Source: an uncultured Collinsella sp. (GTDB lineage: Bacteria; Actinomycetota; Coriobacteriia; Coriobacteriales; Coriobacteriaceae). From it: DNA of 13,185 nt. The stretch lies in assembly GCA_902496335.1 (NCBI GenBank), contig CABVAO010000045.1:1-13185 (forward strand), given 5' to 3'. Below the pieces are notes generated by a model that was not told the origin of the DNA, did no database searches, and saw nothing but the letters and a program-made list of their open reading frames with translations. The translations under genes were made by a program, and so were the position numbers. Positions 7,862 to 13,185 of this stretch are shown piece after piece; position 1 is the stretch's first letter; every line of letters starts with the position of its first letter.

Positions 7862-8431
7862 ATGACAAAGCGCAAACAGATTATGGTCCTCCTCGCCGGC
7901 GTTCTCCTTTTGGCTGGCGTCGCCGGCACCTTTGCGTGGCTTTCGGTTACGGGCGTGCTCGTCAACGAGTTTGGTCTTGGCTCGGTGAAGCCCTCGGTGG
8001 ACGAGACGCTCAATGGCAACGTGAAAAGCGACGTTGCGGTTAAAAATAGCGGTTCAGCTCCGGCATACCTGCGTGTTGCGGTGGATATCTACTGGCAGGA
8101 CAAGGATGGCGCACGCCTGTGGGATGAGCCGGTTGCCGGCGCCGACTACGCCATTGAGTGGGGCAATGTGTCCAATGCATCTGCTTCCAACAGCGCCTCG
8201 TCTTGGGTTGTCGCGTCCGATGGGTTCTACTACTGGACATCGCCTGTTGCGCCGCTCGGCAAGACGGGCGTGCTCATCAAGAGCGTGTCCGAGAAGAAGA
8301 CGGATGGTAAGAACCTGGTCGTCGACATTTCGACCCAGGCAATTCAGTCCACGCCCGACGATGCAGTTAAAGAGGCATGGGGTTGCTCGGTCAAGAATGG
8401 CGTGCTGGTGCCGCCGCATGGAGGTGCGTAA
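7862..8431 (+). CDS. SipW-type secreted subunit 3, TasA/camelysin-like
   Basis: A secreted protein of 189 residues. ATG 7862 was preferred over ATG 7853 because AGAGGGA lies at proper distance, while 7853 would have it adjacent and would overlap the giant gene's stop by 8 nt. The signal peptide is basic (K3, R4, K5), hydrophobic (8-22) and ends in GTFAWLSVT, nearly identical to the GTYAWLSAT of subunit 1. NEFGLGSVKP (35-44) follows. As in subunit 2, there are AYLRVAVDIYW (68-78), DGFYYW (120-125) and VVDISTQAIQS (153-163), ending in the A-W-G pattern typical of this family. No anchor is present. The gap to the giant gene is 1 nt and to the next gene 2 nt, so this is tightly coupled. It may be a minor, adaptor or terminal subunit next to the giant protein; that role is inference. 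Confidence 0.8.
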   Translation: MTKRKQIMVLLAGVLLLAGVAGTFAWLSVTGVLVNEFGLGSVKPSVDETLNGNVKSDVAVKNSGSAPAYLRVAVDIYWQDKDGARLWDEPVAGADYAIEWGNVSNASASNSASSWVVASDGFYYWTSPVAPLGKTGVLIKSVSEKKTDGKNLVVDISTQAIQSTPDDAVKEAWGCSVKNGVLVPPHGGA

Positions 8432-8433
8432 GT

Positions 8434-9132
8434 ATGGCGTTCTCGATTCGCAAAGGTGTTGCGCGCTCCTTGCATTGCGTAGTCGCGGCTATTTTCTGCA
8501 TGGTCGCGCTCGCCGTTCCTGCCCGCGCGTTTGCCGACACTCCTGCGATTGCCTATGACGGAAATGCGTGCCAGCTGACGGTATCGGGGGCGACGGGCTC
8601 CTCGGGGGAGCCCGATCTGTTTCCCGCCTTTAAAGATCTAATGCCCGGCGATGTGCGCGAGCAGCAGATTGAGGTTCGTGCCACGGGCGTAAAGTCCCAG
8701 GTACGCGTGTTTGTGCGGGCCGTTGTCGATCACGAGACGGCACACCAGCTGTCGCCCATTACCTTAACGGCGTCGGTAGGCGATGCGTCTGCAGGCTGGC
8801 TCCAGACGGGAACGCCGGGCAGCGTGTTTGCCTACCCCACGCAGGTCGCAACGTTTACGAGCGATGGCAGCACGGTGCTCAATTTGCAACTAAGTGTCCC
8901 GACGTCGGTGGGCAATGAGCTTGCCGACGCAAACAAGGCAATTCGCTGGGAGATTACCGCCGAGGACGATGGCGAGAAGATTCCCGTGCGGCCTGCTGGC
9001 AGCAAAGGGCCCGGCCTGTTTGGCCTGGCGGCAACCGGCGACAGCACGCTCACGTTGCTTTTGGTGTTGCTGGCGCTTGCAATCGTCGCTTTTACTGCCG
9101 CGTTGCTTTTGTCCCGGAGGGATAAGCGCTAG
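8434..9132 (+). CDS. LAXTG-type wall-anchored surface protein, putative fibre anchor
   Basis: A 232-residue surface protein. ATG 8434 was chosen because GGAGG lies 9 nt upstream; the longer frame starts inside subunit 3. A normal Sec signal peptide (1-34) ends A-R-A-F-A before D35. The mature part is beta-rich, with DLFPAFKDLMPGDVREQQIEV (61-81), a strand pattern frequent in proteins encoded beside SipW operons. The C-terminus carries LAATGD (198-203), a membrane segment (about 206-226) and a basic tail SRRDKR, a complete sorting signal. L-A-x-T-G is the motif favoured by class E sortases of actinobacteria, rather than LPXTG. No sortase is encoded in the window. It is the only operon member with a wall anchor, which suggests it tethers the system. 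It is followed 19 nt after the stop by a palindromic element. Confidence 0.82.
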   Translation: MAFSIRKGVARSLHCVVAAIFCMVALAVPARAFADTPAIAYDGNACQLTVSGATGSSGEPDLFPAFKDLMPGDVREQQIEVRATGVKSQVRVFVRAVVDHETAHQLSPITLTASVGDASAGWLQTGTPGSVFAYPTQVATFTSDGSTVLNLQLSVPTSVGNELADANKAIRWEITAEDDGEKIPVRPAGSKGPGLFGLAATGDSTLTLLLVLLALAIVAFTAALLLSRRDKR

Positions 9133-9151
9133 GTCCATCTTCTAAACGCAA

Positions 9152-9278
9152 CGCCCTCCCGGGCGGCGGGCACGAAGTTCCCTGCTCTACAGTCCTGCGC
9201 AAGACGGAGGCCACATTAAGTGGCCTTCTTTGCGTGCGGAACTCGCGATGAACTTCGTGCCCGCCGCCCGGGAGGGCG
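9152..9278 (+). repeat. Palindromic element copy 1, perfect 29-bp arms with conserved core
   Basis: Arms at 9152-9180 and 9250-9278 are perfect 29-nt inverted repeats around a 69-nt core. The core (9181-9249) can itself fold into an almost continuous imperfect hairpin whose apex is GGCCAC-ATTAA-GTGGCC. It starts 19 nt after the stop of the LAXTG gene. A reverse-complement copy with about 66 of 70 core positions the same lies at 9561-9691, also 19 nt past a stop codon. Read as RNA it would form one hairpin of about 127 nt. It is not a classical MITE, because the ends vary and the middle is conserved. Confidence 0.85.
9209..9231 (+). terminator. Apical hairpin of copy 1, probable intrinsic terminator of the operon
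   Basis: GGCCAC (9209-9214), loop ATTAA, GTGGCC (9220-9225), then TTCTTT. The stem is extended by neighbouring G-U and A-U pairs. A stem plus T-rich tract on the plus strand, 77 nt past the last stop codon, fits the end of the six-gene transcript. The T tract is short, so efficiency is uncertain. Confidence 0.6.
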
Positions 9279-9333
9279 CCCCTTTATTGATGGAAGGCCT
9301 TATAAGCGAATATTCCATACCCGGATGTGTTCA

Positions 9334-9447
9334 GAGTGGGACGGGCTTTCCGGATGGGCGGGGTCTTGGAAAGTGTGTCCCGGAATCAAGGCTTGGAATG
9401 GGATGAAGTTTCCCAACGGGGCCACAAGCGGAAACCGCATCCCACTC
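9334..9447. repeat. Three copies of an 18-nt motif around GARTGGGAYGNNGTTTCC
   Basis: Plus-strand copies lie at 9334-9351 and 9396-9413, and a reverse-complement copy lies at 9430-9447. They share GAGTGGGA or GAATGGGA at one end and TTTCC at the other. Copies 2 and 3 pair to make the inner stem of the palindrome at 9368-9475. Copy 1 stands alone upstream and may be a decayed half of another such palindrome. Confidence 0.55.
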
Positions 9448-9475
9448 CGGACGTGAATTCCGGGACACAGTTTCC
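9368..9475. repeat. Second kind of intergenic palindrome, 19-bp outer arms
   Basis: Outer arms 9368-9386 and 9457-9475 pair at 18 of 19 positions. Inner arms 9395-9405 and 9438-9448 pair at 10 of 11, and GTTTCC/GGAAAC (9408-9413 and 9430-9435) extends the stem. The sequence is unrelated to the elements at 9152-9278 and 9561-9691, yet it sits exactly between them. It encodes no convincing protein. TTTCCGGATG occurs at 9348-9357 and again at 9471-9480, so the unit may be a remnant of a larger repeat family. Confidence 0.7.
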
Positions 9476-9481
9476 GGATGT

Positions 9482-9506
9482 AAAAAAGGCCACATGACGT
9501 GGCCTT
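9482..9506 (-). terminator. Intrinsic terminator for the minus-strand LTA-synthase-like gene
   Basis: AAGGCCAC (9486-9493), loop ATGAC, GTGGCCTT (9499-9506). On the minus strand the stem is followed by six Ts (complement of 9482-9487), the classical intrinsic-terminator pattern. It lies about 205 nt past the stop at 9711, beyond palindromic copy 2, so it may act as backup. The plus-strand tail TTCAACTT is weaker. Confidence 0.7.
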
Positions 9507-9560
9507 CAACTTATATATGTTGCGGGTACCCCCATGACAAGCCGCGCTCCAACAACAGGG

Positions 9561-9691
9561 CGTCTGCCCGGGCGGAGGTATGTAAGGTTCATCGCGAGTT
9601 CCGCACGCAAAGGAGACCACTTAATGTGGCCTCCGTCTTGCGCAGGACTGTTCGAGCAGGGAACCTTACGTTCCGCGTCGCCGGGCAGACG
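9561..9691 (-). repeat. Palindromic element copy 2, inverted relative to copy 1
   Basis: The reverse complement of 9591-9660 matches the core of copy 1 (9181-9249) at all but about four positions. The outer arms (9561-9590 and 9661-9691) differ in sequence from copy 1 but again pair with each other: CGTCTGCCCGG with CCGGGCAGACG, and GTAAGGTTC with GAACCTTAC, around an imperfect middle. The element lies 19 nt past the stop of the minus-strand gene, in the same orientation relative to that gene as copy 1 is to its own. Its apical hairpin GAGGCCAC/GTGGTCTC plus TTTGCG could terminate minus-strand transcription. Confidence 0.82.
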
Positions 9692-9710
9692 AACCAGTTA
9701 AGACGCGCTG

Positions 9711-12011
9711 CTACTTGATCTTGGTCGTACCTGGCGCCAGGTTGGGGTCGGTCTCGTTGGCCTCGGTCTGGAAGTGCTCGGTGTAGACGTTCTTGCCGTC
9801 GCGGAACATCTCGTAGTACTGCATCTTGGCGTAATCCTCGCGCGCCTTGGTGGCAGCCGCGGCCTCGGCGTCGTCGCCGGTGACGTTGGAGGAGAGCGCC
9901 CAACGCAGGCTAGCGTCCTCGTAGCCCACGGAGTTGATAGCGGGCAGCGACTCGCGCAGCGTCATGTGCGCTTTCTGGTAGTCGGAGAGAGGTGCGCCGA
10001 TCAGCTGCATAAGCTGCGTGGACAGGTAGTTGGTGGACAGATCGTCGACCTCACTCGTTTGGTCGCAACCGGCAACGTCGTAGTTAGCCCAGATGATGTA
10101 GTCGGTCTGCCACAAGCGCTCCTGGTGGGTGGCGTCGTCCTCGCCGGTAAACCACTTATCGTTGAACTTGGACGGGAAGAACGGCTGGTGGTCGCCCCAG
10201 AACACTACGACCACCTTACGGTCGAGCTTGCTTAGGGCGTTGAGGAAGTAACGCAGCGCCTGGTCGGACTGCTCGATGCACGAGACATACTCGTCGACAT
10301 CGGAGAGCGTACCGTCCTCGACGGTCTTGGCGTCCAGGTCGGTCGTGTCGATGTTCAGGTGCATCTGCTTGTCGACCGGCAGCAGGCCCGTGTCGTAGCC
10401 CGAGTGGTTCTGCATAGTGACGTCGAAGATGAACTGCGGATCGGCGTTCTGGTCGAGCAGCTCAAGAATCTTGTCGTAGGTAGCCTGGTCGGTCACCATG
10501 CCGCGCAGGGTATCGGCGCCTTGGAAATCGTTGATGGACAGGAACTGGTCAAAGCCAAAGTCCTTGTAGACGTTCTCGCGGTTCCAGTTGGTGGCGTGGT
10601 TGGGGTGCATGGCCGTGGTGGAATAGCCGAGCGACTTGAACTGCTCTGCTAGATTCCCGGTCGTTTCCATGTTGTAGATGGTGTAGGGGTACACGCCCGA
10701 GCCCAGGTTGGCCATGGAGTTGCCGGTCATAAACTCAAACTCGGTATTGGCGGTGCCGCCGCCGTAGGCGCTCACGTAGAGCTTGCCGCGGCTGAGGCAG
10801 TTGGACAGGTTTTTAAAGTACTGCGGACCCTCGTAGCCGGCGCGCATGTTCTGGTAGATCGACAGATCCGAGAAGGTCTCGTTCATGATGGCGATGACCG
10901 TGGGCTTCTCGCTGTCGAACTGCTCCTTTGCGGCGGTGCGCTCGTCGCTCTTGGCGGCGTCGGACTTGTCGTAGGCCTTGGCGTACTTTTTGAGCGTGGC
11001 CTTGGCATCGTCGACGGAGTAGTCGGCGGGTTTGGGCGGCTTGATGGACTGCGCTGCACTAATAAAAGCGGGCAGGTAGCCCTCGCGCCAGTAGCTCTCG
11101 AGCGGGCGCCAGGTGTAGACGGTGATGCCGAGAGTGTTGTAGTAGTCGATGAGCGTGACATGCGCGGTCACGCCACCCAGGCACAGCACGGCGACGAGCA
11201 GGTTGGTGAGCAGCATGCGCTTGGCGTTGGCGGCACCCTTCTGACGGTGCGGTGCCACCAGGCCGGCGTACTCGCATAGCAGCATGGCGATGGCGGTAAA
11301 GCCCATGGATAGCACGCAGAACAGCGAGATCGAGAAGGTGTAGCCGGTGCCGGCGACCGCAGCGGCGGTGGAAATGGCCGAAAGGTCGCCCGGCTGGATG
11401 GGCATTGATTTAAACGTGATGACGAAGAACTCGGCAATGCCCAGGACAAAGAGGGCAAAGGCCAGGACCGCGGGAGCTGCGCCGTGGCGCTGGAACAGGA
11501 AGAACAGGCCGACCATGAGCGTGGTGATGATGGCCCACTCGAGCAGGATGCACAGGGGGTAGACCCAGGTAAAGTCGTGGTTGGACGAGACCTCCATGCC
11601 CAGCAGCGCAAAGACGCCGGCGAGCAGCAGGCACAGGACGGCGGCGACGAGCGGGCGGCCCACAAAGGCGCCGCGCAGGCGGGCGAGCTTGCCGGTGGGG
11701 GCGGGGGCATCGGTAGCAGCGAACGCAAAGACGCGCGGGGTGATGCGGTCGCGGGCGATGCTGGCCCAAGCGCAGCCGGTGAGGATGGCGTTGGTCAGGA
11801 TGAGCATCACAAAGGCGAGCGGCTCGTTTTGCGCGACGAGGCCAATAGCGCCCCAAATGGTCAAAAAGAGCTGGAACAGGCCGAAGGCGACGCTCCAGGC
11901 GAAGGCGCCCTTGGCAACGGTGCCCGACTGAGCGCGAATGGCCTTGGCCTCGCGCAAAACAAGGTAGACGGTCGCCGCAAGACCGACGAGCGAGATGGCG
12001 GCAGCGAACAT
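9711..12011 (-). CDS. LTA-synthase-like phosphoglycerol transferase (alkaline phosphatase/sulfatase fold)
   Basis: A polytopic membrane enzyme of 766 residues, likely transferring glycerol-phosphate-type groups to an envelope glycopolymer or lipid. ATG 12011 was chosen because AGGAG lies 7 nt upstream; the alternative GTG 12026 would overlap that site. About eight membrane segments fill residues 1-290. The extracellular catalytic domain shows NETFSD with metal-binding Glu378, GGGTANTEFEFMTG with nucleophile Thr420, HPNHATNWNRENVY, TMQNHSGY with His536, and WGDHQP with Asp607 and His608. Order and spacing match the Glu, Thr, His and Asp-His set of staphylococcal LtaS. It is longer than typical LtaS (about 650), mostly through the membrane region and a charged C-terminal tail. 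It stands alone, convergent with the surface operon and divergent from the nitroreductase gene. The exact polymer made is unknown; some relatives modify teichoic or capsular polymers instead. Confidence 0.88.
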   Translation of the reverse strand: MFAAAISLVGLAATVYLVLREAKAIRAQSGTVAKGAFAWSVAFGLFQLFLTIWGAIGLVAQNEPLAFVMLILTNAILTGCAWASIARDRITPRVFAFAATDAPAPTGKLARLRGAFVGRPLVAAVLCLLLAGVFALLGMEVSSNHDFTWVYPLCILLEWAIITTLMVGLFFLFQRHGAAPAVLAFALFVLGIAEFFVITFKSMPIQPGDLSAISTAAAVAGTGYTFSISLFCVLSMGFTAIAMLLCEYAGLVAPHRQKGAANAKRMLLTNLLVAVLCLGGVTAHVTLIDYYNTLGITVYTWRPLESYWREGYLPAFISAAQSIKPPKPADYSVDDAKATLKKYAKAYDKSDAAKSDERTAAKEQFDSEKPTVIAIMNETFSDLSIYQNMRAGYEGPQYFKNLSNCLSRGKLYVSAYGGGTANTEFEFMTGNSMANLGSGVYPYTIYNMETTGNLAEQFKSLGYSTTAMHPNHATNWNRENVYKDFGFDQFLSINDFQGADTLRGMVTDQATYDKILELLDQNADPQFIFDVTMQNHSGYDTGLLPVDKQMHLNIDTTDLDAKTVEDGTLSDVDEYVSCIEQSDQALRYFLNALSKLDRKVVVVFWGDHQPFFPSKFNDKWFTGEDDATHQERLWQTDYIIWANYDVAGCDQTSEVDDLSTNYLSTQLMQLIGAPLSDYQKAHMTLRESLPAINSVGYEDASLRWALSSNVTGDDAEAAAATKAREDYAKMQYYEMFRDGKNVYTEHFQTEANETDPNLAPGTTKIK

Positions 12012-12225
12012 GCTGAGACTCCTCACAAACTTAAAACCTACGAAAGCGGGGGTTTACCCGATTGTTACCTAAATATGCGCTGCATTTGCGGGCTGCGCAC
12101 AACAACCAGCCATATTAACGCGCATGTGCGGCGGTGTGGCGCAATGTAGTGGTGACCTGCGCGATAATGGACGGGAATTACACGGAAACGTAAAGGCTTC
12201 TTAAAGAAATGGCGAGGATAGAGCT
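12012..12225. promoter_or_regulatory. Divergent intergenic region between LTA-synthase-like and nitroreductase genes
   Basis: 214 nt that must hold promoters for both divergent genes. On the plus strand GATAAT (12163-12168) is a fair -10 box without a clear -35, about 58 nt before ATG 12226. GAGGA (12214-12218) is the ribosome site of the nitroreductase gene. On the minus strand AGGAG (12019-12023) serves the LTA-synthase-like gene; no minus-strand promoter stands out. Confidence 0.3.
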
Positions 12226-13101
12226 ATGGGCGAGCAGGTTTGTATGACGGGTGCCGAGTACTGCGGCGGAGCTGCGGGCGTGGATACGAACGGCTACCCG
12301 GTCGAGACCACGGGCAATGCGGTGCTGGACATCTTGGAGCATCGCTCGTCTACGCGTGCCTTCGCGCGTGATGACGACGACCGTCCCGTGGCGGTGACCG
12401 ACGAGCAGCGGGCGGCGATTCTGCACGCGGCGAGCCGTGCGCCGTCGGCGGGTGCCATGATGATGTATTCCATCGTGAGCATCCGCGAGCAGGCTACGCT
12501 CGACCGCCTGGCCGACCTGTGCGACCACCAGCCCATGATCGCCAAGGCGCCCTGGGCACTAATATTTGTGGTCGATTATGCCAAGTGGATCGATCTGTTT
12601 GAGCATGTGGGTTGCTTTGAGCCCGAGTTTGTAGAGCGTACGGGCAAGTCGCCCCGTCGTGCACCGGGTCTGGGCGACTTTGCCATTGCGGCGCAGGACG
12701 CCGTGGTCGCCGCGCAAAACGCCGTGGTTGCCGCCGAGGCCCTGGGGCTGGGGAGCTGCTATATCGGTGATATCGTCGAGAATGCCGAGGAAGTTGCCGA
12801 GCTGCTCGATCTGCCGCCCTATACCATGCCGCTGTCGATGCTCATCATCGGCACGCCCCGTAAGGAGCGTCCGGCGATTGCGCATCCTGTGGTGAACCTG
12901 GTGCACGAGGAACGCTACCGCCGTGCGGACGCTGCGACTATGGATGCGCAGGTGGCCGAGATGGACACGATGTTTCGCCCGCATGCCCGCGAGGTGGGGG
13001 AGCGCGTCGTGGACATCTATACCCGTAAGCACACGAGTCCCTTTATGGCCGAGATGAGCCGCTCCATGGAGTGGTGGTTCAAAAACTGGCTCGGAAAATG
13101 A
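12226..13101 (+). CDS. Nitroreductase-family FMN-dependent oxidoreductase
   Basis: A predicted cytoplasmic flavoenzyme of 291 residues using NAD(P)H to reduce nitro, quinone or similar substrates; the natural substrate is unknown. Family signs are R40-S-S-T-R44 (FMN phosphate contact), APSAGAMMMY (72-81), DYAKW, the helix AIAAQDAVVAAQNAVVAAEA with GLGSCYIGD (174-182), and the strand PLSMLIIGTP (202-211). ATG 12226 has GAGGA 7 nt upstream; ATG 12244 is possible. A C-terminal extension of about 75 residues after the core, rich in charged residues and ending EMSRSMEWWFKNWLGK, is longer than in minimal family members and could cap the active site or aid dimerisation. An N-terminal stretch of about 30 residues also precedes the core. 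Monocistronic by context, with a palindrome right after the stop. Confidence 0.9.
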   Translation: MGEQVCMTGAEYCGGAAGVDTNGYPVETTGNAVLDILEHRSSTRAFARDDDDRPVAVTDEQRAAILHAASRAPSAGAMMMYSIVSIREQATLDRLADLCDHQPMIAKAPWALIFVVDYAKWIDLFEHVGCFEPEFVERTGKSPRRAPGLGDFAIAAQDAVVAAQNAVVAAEALGLGSCYIGDIVENAEEVAELLDLPPYTMPLSMLIIGTPRKERPAIAHPVVNLVHEERYRRADAATMDAQVAEMDTMFRPHAREVGERVVDIYTRKHTSPFMAEMSRSMEWWFKNWLGK

Positions 13102-13102
13102 C

Positions 13103-13137
13103 GAATGTGACAAAGGGGCAGTCCCTTTGTCACATTC
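13103..13137. repeat. Perfect 15-bp palindrome after the nitroreductase gene
   Basis: GAATGTGACAAAGGG (13103-13117), loop GCAGT, CCCTTTGTCACATTC (13123-13137), starting one nt after the stop codon. There is no T tract after it, so it is not a standard intrinsic terminator, though it would form a very stable 3' hairpin. The form is that of a dispersed REP/BIME-like intergenic repeat. The remaining bases to 13185 show nothing recognisable. Confidence 0.75.
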
Positions 13138-13185
13138 CATATCGCCGCGGTAGCCTAAAGACTGTATAAATCTTTATCTAGCTGG

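Noticed and set aside
8377..8433. Longer N-terminus for the LAXTG protein from ATG 8377
   Set aside because: It overlaps subunit 3. GGAGG is correctly placed before ATG 8434, where a signal peptide begins.
9152..9278. CRISPR, attC or insertion-sequence interpretation of the palindromic elements
   Set aside because: There are no regularly spaced direct repeats, no integrase or transposase and no target-site duplication seen, and the variable ends with a conserved middle do not fit a MITE.
9220..9718. Several open frames of 74-106 codons in the convergent intergenic region
   Set aside because: They run across palindromes on both strands and have no family likeness or ribosome sites. They are by-products of the repeat structure.
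12659..12750. Possible internal duplication in the nitroreductase (AVVAAQ and AVVAAE)
   Set aside because: The D-A-x-x-A-A-Q-N-x-x-x-A-A helix is normal for the nitroreductase family, so the likeness is part of the fold and not a recent repeat.

Overview
The window looks like chromosomal DNA of a high-GC Gram-positive gut actinobacterium of the class Coriobacteriia, most like Collinsella. This is an inference from moderately high GC, the mix of SipW-type and InlB-repeat surface proteins, an LAXTG-type sorting signal and the style of the intergenic palindromes. No rRNA or other taxonomic marker is present.

Layout. Positions 1-254 are a non-coding leader with a G10 tract at the window edge, two plausible sigma-70 promoters and a 7+7 dyad. 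Positions 255-9132 hold a co-directional six-gene plus-strand operon: an ER/SipW-type signal peptidase, a SipW-type (TasA/camelysin-like) secreted subunit, a strong stem-loop, a second SipW-type subunit, a 1825-residue InlB-repeat surface protein, a third SipW-type subunit, and a small LAXTG-type wall-anchored protein. The last four genes are almost contiguous (gaps of 1-3 nt). Positions 9133-9710 are a 578-nt non-coding region between convergent genes, filled with long palindromes. Two of these are inverted copies of one element, each starting exactly 19 nt after the stop codon of its neighbouring gene. Positions 9711-12011 (minus strand) encode a membrane phosphoglycerol-transferase/LTA-synthase-like enzyme. 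Positions 12226-13101 (plus strand) encode a nitroreductase, followed by a perfect 15-bp palindrome.

How the genes may work together. The operon has the logic of a dedicated surface-fibre system. The signal peptidase would process the three SipW-type subunits, whose signal peptides lack an A-X-A site and whose mature N-termini share an N-x-[FL]-x(2)-G-S-[IV] motif. The giant protein and the LAXTG protein carry ordinary Sec signal peptides. The LAXTG protein is the only one with a wall-sorting signal, so it is the best candidate for the base or anchor; the giant protein is the best candidate for a tip or adhesin. The first subunit has a separate, strongly structured 3' end and looks codon-optimised, which fits a major subunit made in excess. 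By analogy with TasA and the archaeal bundling pili, which assemble by donor-strand complementation, this may be a Coriobacteriia fibre or pilus system. That assembly model is inference.

The strongest unexplained signal is the pair of mirror-image palindromic elements at 9152-9278 and 9561-9691. Their roughly 70-nt cores are almost identical, while their outer arms differ in sequence but stay self-complementary in each copy.
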